Positions 25,712 to 34,758 of a DNA stretch of 64,000 bases are shown in pieces; within the stretch, counting starts at the first letter, position 1; every line of letters starts with the position of its first letter. The translations under genes and the position numbers were made by a program. This DNA is from Anaeromicropila herbilytica (GTDB lineage Bacteria > Bacillota > Clostridia > Lachnospirales > Lachnospiraceae), in NCBI RefSeq assembly GCF_016591975.1, contig NZ_AP024169.1, positions 2,209,001 to 2,273,000 on the forward strand. Direction: 5' to 3'. The notes beneath the pieces are model-generated. The model saw only the letters and a program-made list of their open reading frames with translations. It was not told the DNA's origin and did no database searches.

Positions 25712-27739
25712 ATGTCAGATAAACAGAATGAACCAATGCTTGATATGTTTCTATTTGAAACGCAAGAATTATTAAATGAATTAGAACAGGATTTACTTCT
25801 TGGTGAGAAGTCAGACAGTCTTGATCTAGCAAAGATAAATGAAATCTTTCGAATAATGCATACGATTAAAGGATCAGCTTCCATGATGTTCTATACACAT
25901 ATAGCAAGTGTTGCGCACTCCCTAGAGGATTTGTTTTATTGTCTAAGGGAAGAAAATCCTAAAATTGTTGATTATTCTAGATTGACGGATCTAGTATTAG
26001 AGGTATCAGATTTTATTAAATTAGAATTAGAGAAAATAGAACAGGGATTAGAGCCTGATGCTGATCCTGAACAGATAAAAAATGAAATGAATCAAATGCT
26101 CCAAAAAATCAAACAGGATAATATGGAGATGGAAGAAGTCAATTCAATGGAACAGTATAAGGTTGTTATATTTTTCGATGAGGCATGTCAGATGGAAAAT
26201 ATGAGAGCGTTTACTTTGATTCGTGAATTGGAGGATATTACAAATGATATGGTATATACTCCTAACGAATTATTTGATAATGAAGAAGCGCTTCAAATAA
26301 TGCGTAAAGAAGGATTTCAAATAACATTTTTAACGAATATAGGATATAGCAGTATACAACAGATATTTGCTGAAAATCCATTTATTAGGAATTTTGAATT
26401 TGTAGAAGATTTATGCGAGGAACTTGTGATAAGTTCTAATCATGATGATATCACAAGCTGTTCGGATGAATCAAATTGTATAAAAATAGAAGAACTCAAA
26501 GTAGAAGAGAATAAAGCCGATAAGAGCAAAATAGAAGAATGCAATATTGAGGAACATAAAGCACAAGCGCCAAACCAGAAGATGATTAGCGTCAATGTCA
26601 ATAAATTGGATGTTTTAATGGATTTGGTGGGAGAAATAGTCATGTTAGAAGAAATGGTAATGAAAAGTCCTGATTTAGAAGGTCTTAAGCTACCTAATTT
26701 TAATAAAACAGCCACTCAATTGCAGAAACTAACAGGAGAATTAAGAGAAATTGTGATGTCAATACGAATGCTTCCACTTTCTTTTACCTTTCAGAAAATG
26801 CATCGTATCGTAAGAGATATGAGTAAAAAGTTAGATAAGAATGTTGAAATTGTATTAGAAGGTGAAGAAACGGAAGTTGATAAGAATATCATTGAAAAAA
26901 TCTCGGATCCAATTATGCATCTTGTTCGAAATGCCATGGATCATGGAATAGAGACAATGGAGATGAGGCAACGAATTGGTAAACCAATCACTGGGACTAT
27001 AAAACTATCAGCGCAAAATGTTGGAAGTGATGTATTAATTACTATTCAAGACGATGGAAAAGGCTTAAATAAAGAAAAGATCCTTCAAAAAGCGAAAAAG
27101 AATGGATTGATTGTAAAACCTGAAGGGGAACTTACGGATAAAGAAATCTATAATTTTATCTTTCAGCCTGGATTCTCAACGAAAGAGAATATCTCGGAAT
27201 TTAGTGGACGCGGGGTAGGTATGGATGTTGTTGCCAAGAATATTGAGAATATTGGTGGAAGTGTATCTGTAGATAGCGAAGAAGGCAAAGGAATGATCGT
27301 TTATCTTAAGTTACCACTTACTCTAGCAATTATTGAAGGAATGAATCTTAAAGTAGGAGCTTCAGTATTTACAATACCAACTAGTATTGTGAAGGAGTCT
27401 TTTAGGCCGAAATCAAATGATGCATTAATGAAGGAAGAGAATCATGAGATGATTATGGTAAGAGGTGAGGTATATCCAATATTACGACTTCACCATATTC
27501 TTAATATTAAAACAGAAATTACGGATTTGCATGAAGGAATTATGATTATGGTAGAGCAAAATGATCAAAAAATCTGTATTTTCTGTGATGCTTTATTAGG
27601 TCAACAACAAGTTGTTGTAAAGGCGCTACCAAGTTATCTAAGAAGAATGAACCAAATGAAATATCTTGCGGGATGTACCTTATTGGGGGATGGGACAATT
27701 AGCTTAATCCTTGACCTGGCAAATGTTAAGAAGAAATAG
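25712..27739 (+). CDS. cheA: Chemotaxis histidine kinase CheA
   Basis: A 675-residue kinase with the five-domain order: P1 phosphotransfer with His50 in MHTIKGSASMM, a P2-like region around 145-235, a charged linker, P3 dimerisation helices from about 290, the P4 ATPase (N box HLVRNAMDHGIE, G boxes DDGKGL and GRGVGMDVV) and a C-terminal P5 CheW-like domain. It autophosphorylates in response to receptors and passes phosphate to CheY and CheB. Confidence 0.95.
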   Translation: MSDKQNEPMLDMFLFETQELLNELEQDLLLGEKSDSLDLAKINEIFRIMHTIKGSASMMFYTHIASVAHSLEDLFYCLREENPKIVDYSRLTDLVLEVSDFIKLELEKIEQGLEPDADPEQIKNEMNQMLQKIKQDNMEMEEVNSMEQYKVVIFFDEACQMENMRAFTLIRELEDITNDMVYTPNELFDNEEALQIMRKEGFQITFLTNIGYSSIQQIFAENPFIRNFEFVEDLCEELVISSNHDDITSCSDESNCIKIEELKVEENKADKSKIEECNIEEHKAQAPNQKMISVNVNKLDVLMDLVGEIVMLEEMVMKSPDLEGLKLPNFNKTATQLQKLTGELREIVMSIRMLPLSFTFQKMHRIVRDMSKKLDKNVEIVLEGEETEVDKNIIEKISDPIMHLVRNAMDHGIETMEMRQRIGKPITGTIKLSAQNVGSDVLITIQDDGKGLNKEKILQKAKKNGLIVKPEGELTDKEIYNFIFQPGFSTKENISEFSGRGVGMDVVAKNIENIGGSVSVDSEEGKGMIVYLKLPLTLAIIEGMNLKVGASVFTIPTSIVKESFRPKSNDALMKEENHEMIMVRGEVYPILRLHHILNIKTEITDLHEGIMIMVEQNDQKICIFCDALLGQQQVVVKALPSYLRRMNQMKYLAGCTLLGDGTISLILDLANVKKK

Positions 27740-27824
27740 TATGTGAAGGTATCTTAAAGTTAAGATATTTTTAGTCTGATTAATACAACAGGCAACTACT
27801 TGGCATCAATAAGGAGGATAGAAG

Positions 27825-28316
27825 ATGACAAATATAGAAGAAATTGAAGAGTTAGAAGAAGATACGCAAAAAGATAAATTTCTGTTATTTTCAATTGATA
27901 CAAATTATTATGGTATCGATATTAAAACAGTAATTGAGATTATTGGAATCCAGCCAATCACGGAGGTGCCAGAACTACCTGATTATATTCGAGGTGTAAT
28001 TAATCTAAGAGGTACTATCATACCTGTGATGGATGTTAGGTTACGTTTCGAAAAGGAATATCGTGAATACTGTGATAGAACTTGTATTATTGTTATTGAA
28101 ACAAATAATGTAATGGTAGGGTTAATAGTTGATAGTGTAGCTGAGGTTGCTGTCATTCCGAATGAAAATATTATGGAACCTCCTTGCATTACTTCGGAAG
28201 GATATCGCTATATTAAAGGAATTGGAAAATGTGGCGATAGCGTGAGGTTAATTATTGACTGTGACCGATTACTTAATGAGGAAGAATCACGCAGTATAAG
28301 TGATTTTAATGTATAG
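27825..28316 (+). CDS. cheW: Chemotaxis coupling protein CheW
   Basis: A 163-residue CheW domain protein (KFLLFSIDTNYYGIDIKTVIEIIG; YIRGVINLRGTIIPVMDVRLRF) that links receptors to CheA. It has an acidic N-terminal extension. It precedes the receptor gene by 10 bases. Confidence 0.93.
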   Translation: MTNIEEIEELEEDTQKDKFLLFSIDTNYYGIDIKTVIEIIGIQPITEVPELPDYIRGVINLRGTIIPVMDVRLRFEKEYREYCDRTCIIVIETNNVMVGLIVDSVAEVAVIPNENIMEPPCITSEGYRYIKGIGKCGDSVRLIIDCDRLLNEEESRSISDFNV

Positions 28317-28325
28317 GAGGAGTTT

Positions 28326-30026
28326 ATGAAAGTGATAAATAATTTAAAGATTGGAACAAGATTATTGGCAGGGTTTATATTTCTTGCTTTAATAGCTGGA
28401 GTAACTGGTGCTGTTGGTATATATGGTATTGATAAAGTGGATGATTTAAATCAAAAAATGTATACCTATATGACGGTACCATTTGCGGAACTAGTTACTT
28501 TAACAGATGATTTTCAAGGTATGAGAATTAGTGCAAGAGATTTGTTCTTAAAACCAACAAAAGAAAAAGAAAATCTAATTGCTGAATTTAAACAGTACAG
28601 TAATGATTTTGATGAAACAGTTGATAGTTTTTCAACTACTTTGTTAACAAGTGAAGGAAAAACTCATGTAAAAGAATTAATTAACAATAAAGAAGAATAT
28701 GTAAAGAAAATAGAAGGTGTAATTGTATTAATCAATCAAGGTAAAGAGAAAGAAGCATATGAATATATGAATGCTACCACATATGCATCGAAAATCGAAA
28801 AAAGCTTATCTGAGGTTGTTAAGTTAAAGAAAAATCTAGCGAAAAGCAATTCGAAAGAAAATATAGAAATTGCACAATCTGTTGCAAGAACAGCGATTAT
28901 AATTATCATCATAGGTATTGGAATGGCATTATTGTTAGGAATAATGATCTCAAAGTCAATTAGTAAACCAATTAGAAAATTAGTACATTTATCTGAAAGA
29001 ATAGCAGATGGAGATCTTAATGTGGAAGTGAATATTAACTCAAAAGATGAGATTGGTAATCTAGCACATGCATTTCGCAAGATGGCAGACAATTTAAATG
29101 AGGTTATGGGTAATATTAGCATAGCATCAAATCAAGTAGCTACAGGTGCTAGACAAATATCAGATTCATCGATATCACTTTCTCAAGGTGCTACGGAACA
29201 AGCAAGTGCAATTGAAGAATTAACTGCATCCATGGAAGAAATTGCAGCGCAAACACGTCAAAATGCAAGCAATGCAGCTACTGCTAATGAGTTAGCAAAT
29301 GTAGCACAAGAGAATGCGATGATTGGTAATAATAAGATGAGTGATATGCAATATGCCATGTCAGAGATTAATGAATCATCGAATAACATATCTAAAATTA
29401 TAAAGGTTATTGATGAAATTGCATTCCAGACTAATATATTGGCACTGAATGCTGCAGTAGAAGCTGCAAGAGCAGGTCAGCATGGAAAAGGATTTGCAGT
29501 AGTAGCAGAGGAAGTTCGAAACCTCGCTGCAAGATCTGCAGATGCAGCAAAAGAAACTACAATTATGATTGAGGGTGCAATCAAAAAGGTAGAAGACGGA
29601 ACTGAGATTGCGAATGAAACAGCTAAATCTCTAAAGAAAATAGTTGATGGAGTACAAAAAGCAGCGCGATTAGTTGAGGAAATCGCGGTTGCATCAAATG
29701 AACAATCTCAAGGTATTGAACAAGTGAATCAAGGTATTATTCAAGTATCGTCAGTCATTCAATCAAATTCTTCAAGTTCTGAAGAAGGTGCAGCTGCGAG
29801 TGAAGAATTATCAAGCCAAGCTGAACTTTTAAAAGAACAAGTGTTGCGTTTTAAGTTACGAAATCAAAAAAGACACAGAAATGAATATGAAAATAGTGAT
29901 AAGATACCAGATAATGTACTAAAAGCTTTAAACAATTTTGAAAAGAAAAATAGTTTAGAGAGTAACAATATTGATAGAAATGGAACGAGAATTTTCTTAA
30001 ACGATAATGAGTTTGGTAAATATTAA
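28326..30026 (+). CDS. Methyl-accepting chemotaxis protein with 4HB-type sensor
   Basis: A 566-residue receptor: a membrane segment near residues 12-33, an extracellular all-helical four-helix-bundle-like sensor (about 35-185), a second membrane segment (about 189-210), a HAMP domain and the cytoplasmic signalling tip with EIAFQTNILALNAAVEAARAG-type sequence. Located within the che operon between cheW and cheR. The ligand cannot be read from sequence. Confidence 0.92.
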   Translation: MKVINNLKIGTRLLAGFIFLALIAGVTGAVGIYGIDKVDDLNQKMYTYMTVPFAELVTLTDDFQGMRISARDLFLKPTKEKENLIAEFKQYSNDFDETVDSFSTTLLTSEGKTHVKELINNKEEYVKKIEGVIVLINQGKEKEAYEYMNATTYASKIEKSLSEVVKLKKNLAKSNSKENIEIAQSVARTAIIIIIIGIGMALLLGIMISKSISKPIRKLVHLSERIADGDLNVEVNINSKDEIGNLAHAFRKMADNLNEVMGNISIASNQVATGARQISDSSISLSQGATEQASAIEELTASMEEIAAQTRQNASNAATANELANVAQENAMIGNNKMSDMQYAMSEINESSNNISKIIKVIDEIAFQTNILALNAAVEAARAGQHGKGFAVVAEEVRNLAARSADAAKETTIMIEGAIKKVEDGTEIANETAKSLKKIVDGVQKAARLVEEIAVASNEQSQGIEQVNQGIIQVSSVIQSNSSSSEEGAAASEELSSQAELLKEQVLRFKLRNQKRHRNEYENSDKIPDNVLKALNNFEKKNSLESNNIDRNGTRIFLNDNEFGKY

Positions 30027-30082
30027 ATCCGACGATTTTAACCCATTAAATGATTATCAACAGAAGATGAGAATGGTGAATA

Positions 30083-30898
30083 ATGATAAGTATATCAGAT
30101 AATGAATTTCACATGATAGCTGATTTTATTAAGAAAAATTATGGTATTCATATGAAAAGCGAGAAGAAGGTTTTAATAGAGGGAAGGTTGCATACTGAAA
30201 TAGAGAATCTTGGATTTACAAGTTTTTCGGAATATTATGAATATCTTATTCACGATAAGTCAGGAAAAGCAGTATCTGTATTAGCAGACCGAATTACTAC
30301 CAATCATACTTTTTATATGAGAGAAGCAGAACATTTTTATTTCTATCGAGATGTTATTTTGCCAGAGTTGGATAGAAAAGTGCTTGAGAGAGATCTTAGA
30401 ATCTGGTGTTCTGCTTGTTCTACAGGAGAAGAAGCTTATACGTTAGCAATGATTACGGATGAATACTTTGGACTTAATAAAAAGGATTGGGATGCAAAAA
30501 TACTTGCTACTGATATATCGAGCCAAGTGTTAGAGGTTGCAAGGCAGGGTATTTACAATAGCGAGAAACTTTCGAGTCTTCCCAAGAGTTGGCAATTGAA
30601 TTATTTTAATGTGTATGATGACGAGAATTATAGAATAGACGACCGATTGAAAGAAGAAGTTATTTTTCGAAGATTTAACTTATTTACAGAACGCTATCCG
30701 TTTCGTAAAAAATTTCACGTTATTTTTTGTAGAAATGCAATGATCTATTTTGATTCCGTTGAAAAGCAAAAATTAATTGATAAATTCTATCAATCGTTAC
30801 ATACGGGAGGATACCTTTTTATCGGTCATTCGGAATCTTTTGATCGTTCAAATGATCGTTTTGAATATATTATGCCATCAGTGTGCAGAAAAATATAG
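30083..30898 (+). CDS. cheR: Chemotaxis receptor methyltransferase CheR
   Basis: A 271-residue SAM-dependent methyltransferase that methylates receptor glutamates. N-terminal helical CheR domain, then the catalytic domain with WCSACSTGEEAYTLAM (SAM-binding), LATDISSQVL and the RNAMIYFD motif. It starts 57 bases after the receptor stop. Confidence 0.94.
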   Translation: MISISDNEFHMIADFIKKNYGIHMKSEKKVLIEGRLHTEIENLGFTSFSEYYEYLIHDKSGKAVSVLADRITTNHTFYMREAEHFYFYRDVILPELDRKVLERDLRIWCSACSTGEEAYTLAMITDEYFGLNKKDWDAKILATDISSQVLEVARQGIYNSEKLSSLPKSWQLNYFNVYDDENYRIDDRLKEEVIFRRFNLFTERYPFRKKFHVIFCRNAMIYFDSVEKQKLIDKFYQSLHTGGYLFIGHSESFDRSNDRFEYIMPSVCRKI

Positions 30899-30917
30899 AT
30901 CTTAAGGGGTGTAATTT

Positions 30918-31937
30918 ATGGGCGATGATAAAATAAAAGTCTTAATTGTTGACGATAGCCTTGTATTTCGTGAGATTTTAACTAGAGCGATTTCAATAGA
31001 ACAATCACTACAAGTGGTTGCGACGGCACGTGATCCATACGAGGCAATTGATAAAATTGCTGAATTTAGACCAGATGTAATGATATGCGATATTGAGATG
31101 CCTAAAATGGATGGGATTGAGTTTATACAGAAATTGCTTCCTGAATATAGTATACCGGTGATTGTTGTAAGTGCTATGAGTGAAAGAGTTTTGGATGCAA
31201 TGCATGTTGGGGCATTTGACTTTATTTTAAAGCCTAATGTAGATACGATACAAGAGGTTGAATACTTTTTCTATGAACTAATATCAAAGATTAAATCATC
31301 CCGTAATAGCAAAGTGAATATGCAGGAAATCGAACTCGAAAAACAAACATTTAAATACCGCAACTATGAAAGTAATCAAATCATTGCAATTGGTGCTTCC
31401 ACAGGTGGGACAGAAGCTTTACTCAATATACTGAAAAATATTCCGTCCTATTTGCCTGGAATTGTTGTGGTTCAGCATATACCAGCTGTTTTTTCTGAGA
31501 TGTTTGCAAATAGGCTTAACGCCCAGACAAATCTAACAGTGAAAGAAGCCAAAACTGGGGACTACGTTAAAAAAGGGCATGTATATATCGCTCCAGGAGA
31601 TAAACATATGCGAATAAAAAAAGTTGGAGAAGAATATAGAATTGAGTGTTTTGTTAGCGAAAGAGTAAATGGGCATTGTCCGTCGGTTAATGTCCTATTT
31701 CATTCTGTTGCGAAAGAAGCTAAGAACAATGCCGTTGGTATTATATTGACTGGTATGGGAAATGATGGAGCAGAAGGAATGTTATCAATGTATCATGAGG
31801 GTGCAAGAACAATTGGACAAGATGAAGCAACTTGTGTTGTATATGGAATGCCGAAAGTAGCATATCAATTAGGGGCTGTAGAAGCAATGGTACCATTACA
31901 TAGAATACCTTTATTATTAAATCAAATGCTAAAATAA
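30918..31937 (+). CDS. cheB: Chemotaxis receptor methylesterase CheB
   Basis: A 339-residue two-domain protein: receiver with Asp58 in MICDIEMPKMDG, then methylesterase with the Ser in GASTGGTEAL, His in VVQHIP and Asp in TGMGNDGAEGM as catalytic triad. It removes methyl groups from receptors when phosphorylated by CheA. Last gene of the che operon; cheC, cheD and flagellar genes are not in this window. Confidence 0.95.
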   Translation: MGDDKIKVLIVDDSLVFREILTRAISIEQSLQVVATARDPYEAIDKIAEFRPDVMICDIEMPKMDGIEFIQKLLPEYSIPVIVVSAMSERVLDAMHVGAFDFILKPNVDTIQEVEYFFYELISKIKSSRNSKVNMQEIELEKQTFKYRNYESNQIIAIGASTGGTEALLNILKNIPSYLPGIVVVQHIPAVFSEMFANRLNAQTNLTVKEAKTGDYVKKGHVYIAPGDKHMRIKKVGEEYRIECFVSERVNGHCPSVNVLFHSVAKEAKNNAVGIILTGMGNDGAEGMLSMYHEGARTIGQDEATCVVYGMPKVAYQLGAVEAMVPLHRIPLLLNQMLK

Positions 31938-31943
31938 GAGTGG

Positions 31944-31988
31944 AAAGCTGTAGTATAATGCAAATTGAGCATTGGACTATAGCTTTTT
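31944..31988 (+). terminator. che operon terminator
   Basis: AAAGCTGTAGTATAATGC (31944-31961) pairs with GCATTGGACTATAGCTTT (31969-31986), then a T-run. G-T pairs and two mismatches only. Confidence 0.85.
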
Positions 31989-32100
31989 CTATTGTATAAA
32001 CAGATAATTTTATTTATGAATATTGTCAATTGGTCGCTAATTAGGAATATAAAAAATTATATTGGTAATCATAATATATTATTTTTATATTCTATTTTAG

Positions 32101-32115
32101 ACAACCGATTGCGCA
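32101..32115 (+). promoter_or_regulatory. LacI-type operator candidate, upstream copy
   Basis: ACAACCGATTGCGCA, identical to the copy at 32249, with the palindrome ATTGCGCAAT embedded. Placed 108 bases before the -35 hexamer. The surrounding spacer 31989-32208 shows nothing else clear apart from a weak, degenerate CRE-like stretch (ATAAGCGTTTACG). Confidence 0.6.
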
Positions 32116-32208
32116 ATAAATCCTTTATTTATAAGCGTTTACGAAACATTTGAACGAAAATGTAAAATATGCACAAGATAAAAGTTATAAAAAGACGAAA
32201 TATATACA

Positions 32209-32237
32209 TTGACAACAATAGAATATGATGTTATTAT
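32209..32237 (+). promoter_or_regulatory. Promoter of the LacI-type regulator gene (galactan locus)
   Basis: TTGACA at 32209-32214, a 17-base spacer, and TATTAT at 32232-32237. The operator copy at 32249-32263 starts just after the expected transcription start, so a bound repressor would block early elongation or initiation. Confidence 0.8.
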
Positions 32238-32248
32238 ATACACATAGA

Positions 32249-32263
32249 ACAACCGATTGCGCA
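32249..32263 (+). promoter_or_regulatory. LacI-type operator candidate, downstream copy
   Basis: ACAACCGATTGCGCA, a perfect 15-base copy of the site at 32101 in the same orientation, 148 bases away (about 14 helical turns). It lies between the promoter and the AAGGAG of the regulator gene, consistent with autoregulation. Confidence 0.65.
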
Positions 32264-32281
32264 GCAATTAAGGAGAATAAT

Positions 32282-33301
32282 ATGGCGGATATAGACAAAA
32301 ATAATGAAAATAGAAAACTCACAATTGGAGATATTGCCGATGAATTAGGGTTATCTAAGACAACGATATCCAGAGCAATCTCTGGAAAAGGCAGAATTAG
32401 CGATGAAACGAAACGAAGAGTACAAGAATATATTAAGGAACATGATTATAGACCTAATTTAATTGCTAAGAGTCTAGCGGAATCTAAAACATTTAATTTA
32501 GGTGTAGTACTTCCTTCGGATACGAATCTAGCAGAAACGCCGTTCTTTCAAAGTTGTTTAATGGGAATCTGTGAGGTGGCAGCAAGCCATGATTATGATG
32601 TAGTAGTAACTACTGTTACAGAAGATGATATCGCATTACTAAAGCGGATTATTTTTAATCATAAAGTTGACGGAGTTATTCTTACAAGATCATTAGCACA
32701 TGATTTACCAGTACAATTTTTAAAGGAGAATAAAATACCTTTTGTTGTAGTTGGTTCTACAGAAGATGAAGATGTAGTTCAAATTGATAGTAATCATAGC
32801 GCCGCATGTGCTGAATTGACTTCAATATTATTAGTATCAGGCAATGAAAATTTGGCTTTATTAGCAGGTAATCAAGAACATATTGTTAATAAGAATCGAA
32901 TGAAAGGTTTTATTGAAGGACATAAGAATATAAGCAAGAAGGCGAATGACAATTTGATCTTTACAGGTATGAATAATAAGGCATTGATTGATCGAGCAAT
33001 TGATCGAATTATGATGTATCAAGTTGATTGTATCGTATGCACTGATGACTTAATCTGTAGCCGTGTTCTAGCAAGATTAAACGAGTTAAATTACTCAGTT
33101 CCAGCAGATATCAAAGTGGCTTCCTTTTACAATAGTACATTTTTGGAGAATCATAATCCACCAGTCACAGCAATCAATATCAATGTCAAAGAATTAGGCG
33201 TAGCCGCTGGGGAGCGACTAATTAAATTGATTGCAGGAGAAGAAGAGAAGCAAAAAGAACTAATTAATTATGAAATTGTTCTTAAAAAATCAACGAAGTA
33301 A
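32282..33301 (+). CDS. LacI-family transcriptional regulator of the galactan locus
   Basis: The ATG at 32282 (339 residues) follows AAGGAGAATAAT; the ATG at 32225 overlaps the promoter and operator and is rejected. The helix-turn-helix is family typical (LTIGDIADELGLSKTTISRAISGKGRISDETKRRV begins at residue 13), followed by a periplasmic-binding-like sensor domain. The position before a sugar ABC transporter and two galactan-active hydrolases suggests it senses galactose or a galacto-oligosaccharide, like GanR in Bacillus. The ligand is inference. Confidence 0.88.
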   Translation: MADIDKNNENRKLTIGDIADELGLSKTTISRAISGKGRISDETKRRVQEYIKEHDYRPNLIAKSLAESKTFNLGVVLPSDTNLAETPFFQSCLMGICEVAASHDYDVVVTTVTEDDIALLKRIIFNHKVDGVILTRSLAHDLPVQFLKENKIPFVVVGSTEDEDVVQIDSNHSAACAELTSILLVSGNENLALLAGNQEHIVNKNRMKGFIEGHKNISKKANDNLIFTGMNNKALIDRAIDRIMMYQVDCIVCTDDLICSRVLARLNELNYSVPADIKVASFYNSTFLENHNPPVTAININVKELGVAAGERLIKLIAGEEEKQKELINYEIVLKKSTK

Positions 33302-33378
33302 CAAAATGTTTTTATCAAACATTAAGTAATATAACTCTAATGATGAAAATGTTTGTTTATATTAAGGAGGAAAAAAGG

Positions 33379-34641
33379 ATGAAAAAAAGAATTTTATCAG
33401 TAGTAATGGCAGTTACTCTAGTAGGGACTATGATGACTGGCTGTGGCAAGAAAAGCGATGACAAGAAAGATTCAACAAGCAGTACAAAAACAGAAAGCAC
33501 TGATTCTAAAACTGTAGATCTTGAATCAAAGATTACAAAAGACGATATCACATTAAAAGTATGGGAATCAGCAAATGGACCAGACAAATTTATTAAACAA
33601 GCTGGTGATGCATTTACAAAAAAATATCCAAATATCAAAATCGAGTTTGTTAATGTTGAAGTTGGTGATTCAACAAGCCAAATCGCATTAGACGGACCAG
33701 CAGGAGTTGGACCAGACTTATTCGCAGCACCTCATGATAAACTTGGCGAATTAGTAACTGGTGGACATGTTCTACCAACTGTTAATCCTGATGATATTAA
33801 GAGCAAAGTACTTGAATCTTGTTCAAAAGCGGTAACTTATGATAATACAATGTATGGTTACCCAGTTTCAGCAGAAACTTATGCATTATTCTACAACAAA
33901 GATTATATTAAAGAAGCACCAAAGAGCTTTGATGATGTTGTAAAATTCAGCAAAGAATTCAATACAAAAGATAGATATGGTTTCATGATGGACGTATCAA
34001 GTGGCTATTATACAATTATCTTTACAACAGCTGATAACAACCGTTTATTTGGTGCAAATGGTACAGATACAAAGAATACAAATATCAACTCAGCAGCTTC
34101 TGTTGAAGGTATGAAATTCTTCCAAAGTTTAAGAAGCGTACTAGATATAAGCTCAGCAGACTTAACTACTGCAACTTGTGATGCTGCCTTCTTAAATAAA
34201 AAAGCAGCTATGTATATTACTGGATTATGGAATGTATCTCAATTTAAAGAAGCAGGTCTTAACTTTGGCGTAGCTCCAATTCCTACTTTACCAGGACAAA
34301 ATACACCACCAGCTTCATTCGCAGGAACACGTACTATGTTTGTATCTGCTTATTCTACTCATCCAAACGAAGCTAACTTATTTGCTCAATTCTTATTATC
34401 TGATGAAATGCAAAAACTTCGTTTTGAAGTTACAGGTGCTTTACCATCAGTTAACGTAGAAGTTGATAGTCCATATGTTGCAGGTTTATTAGAACAGCTT
34501 AAATATGCATACCCAACGCCTTCTATTCCACAAATGGGTAAATATTGGGATGCAATGAATGCTGCAAGTGCTAACATCTGGGATGGAGCAGATATTCAAA
34601 AAGAACTTGATGCATGTAACACTGCAATCCTTGCACAATAA
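33379..34641 (+). CDS. Sugar ABC transporter substrate-binding lipoprotein (MalE/GanS-like)
   Basis: The ATG at 33379 (420 residues) has AAGGAGG upstream; the ATG at 33340 is rejected. A lipoprotein signal with lipobox MTGC (Cys22-23 region, VGTMMTGCGKK) anchors it outside the membrane, followed by a Ser/Thr/Lys-rich linker and a family-1 (maltodextrin type) solute-binding domain (LKVWESANGPDKFIKQ; GPDLFAAPHDKLGEL). By context it most likely binds beta-1,4-galacto-oligosaccharides released by the GH53 enzyme. No ATPase gene lies nearby, so a shared MsmX-type ATPase encoded elsewhere is expected. Confidence 0.88.
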   Translation: MKKRILSVVMAVTLVGTMMTGCGKKSDDKKDSTSSTKTESTDSKTVDLESKITKDDITLKVWESANGPDKFIKQAGDAFTKKYPNIKIEFVNVEVGDSTSQIALDGPAGVGPDLFAAPHDKLGELVTGGHVLPTVNPDDIKSKVLESCSKAVTYDNTMYGYPVSAETYALFYNKDYIKEAPKSFDDVVKFSKEFNTKDRYGFMMDVSSGYYTIIFTTADNNRLFGANGTDTKNTNINSAASVEGMKFFQSLRSVLDISSADLTTATCDAAFLNKKAAMYITGLWNVSQFKEAGLNFGVAPIPTLPGQNTPPASFAGTRTMFVSAYSTHPNEANLFAQFLLSDEMQKLRFEVTGALPSVNVEVDSPYVAGLLEQLKYAYPTPSIPQMGKYWDAMNAASANIWDGADIQKELDACNTAILAQ

Positions 34642-34695
34642 CAGAAGTGAGTCTATTCGTAGCGAACGACTGTAAATAAACAAGGAAGCTTTCAT

Positions 34696-34731
34696 ATAAA
34701 GGATGTGCAAAATTATTTGCACATCCTTTAT
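34696..34731 (+). other. Perfect intercistronic hairpin between binding protein and permease
   Basis: A 16-bp perfect stem, ATAAAGGATGTGCAAA (34696-34711) with TTTGCACATCCTTTAT (34716-34731), loop ATTA, followed by AAAAATAA rather than T. Such structures after binding-protein genes usually protect the upstream mRNA and keep binding protein in excess of permease. Partial termination is the alternative. Confidence 0.8.
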
Positions 34732-34758
34732 AAAAATAACGTAAGGTAAGGTGAAATA

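Noticed and set aside
32120..32160. CcpA-type CRE site (ATAAGCGTTTACG) upstream of the LacI-type gene
   Set aside because: Two conserved positions are off consensus and the site lies well upstream of the promoter; too weak to list.
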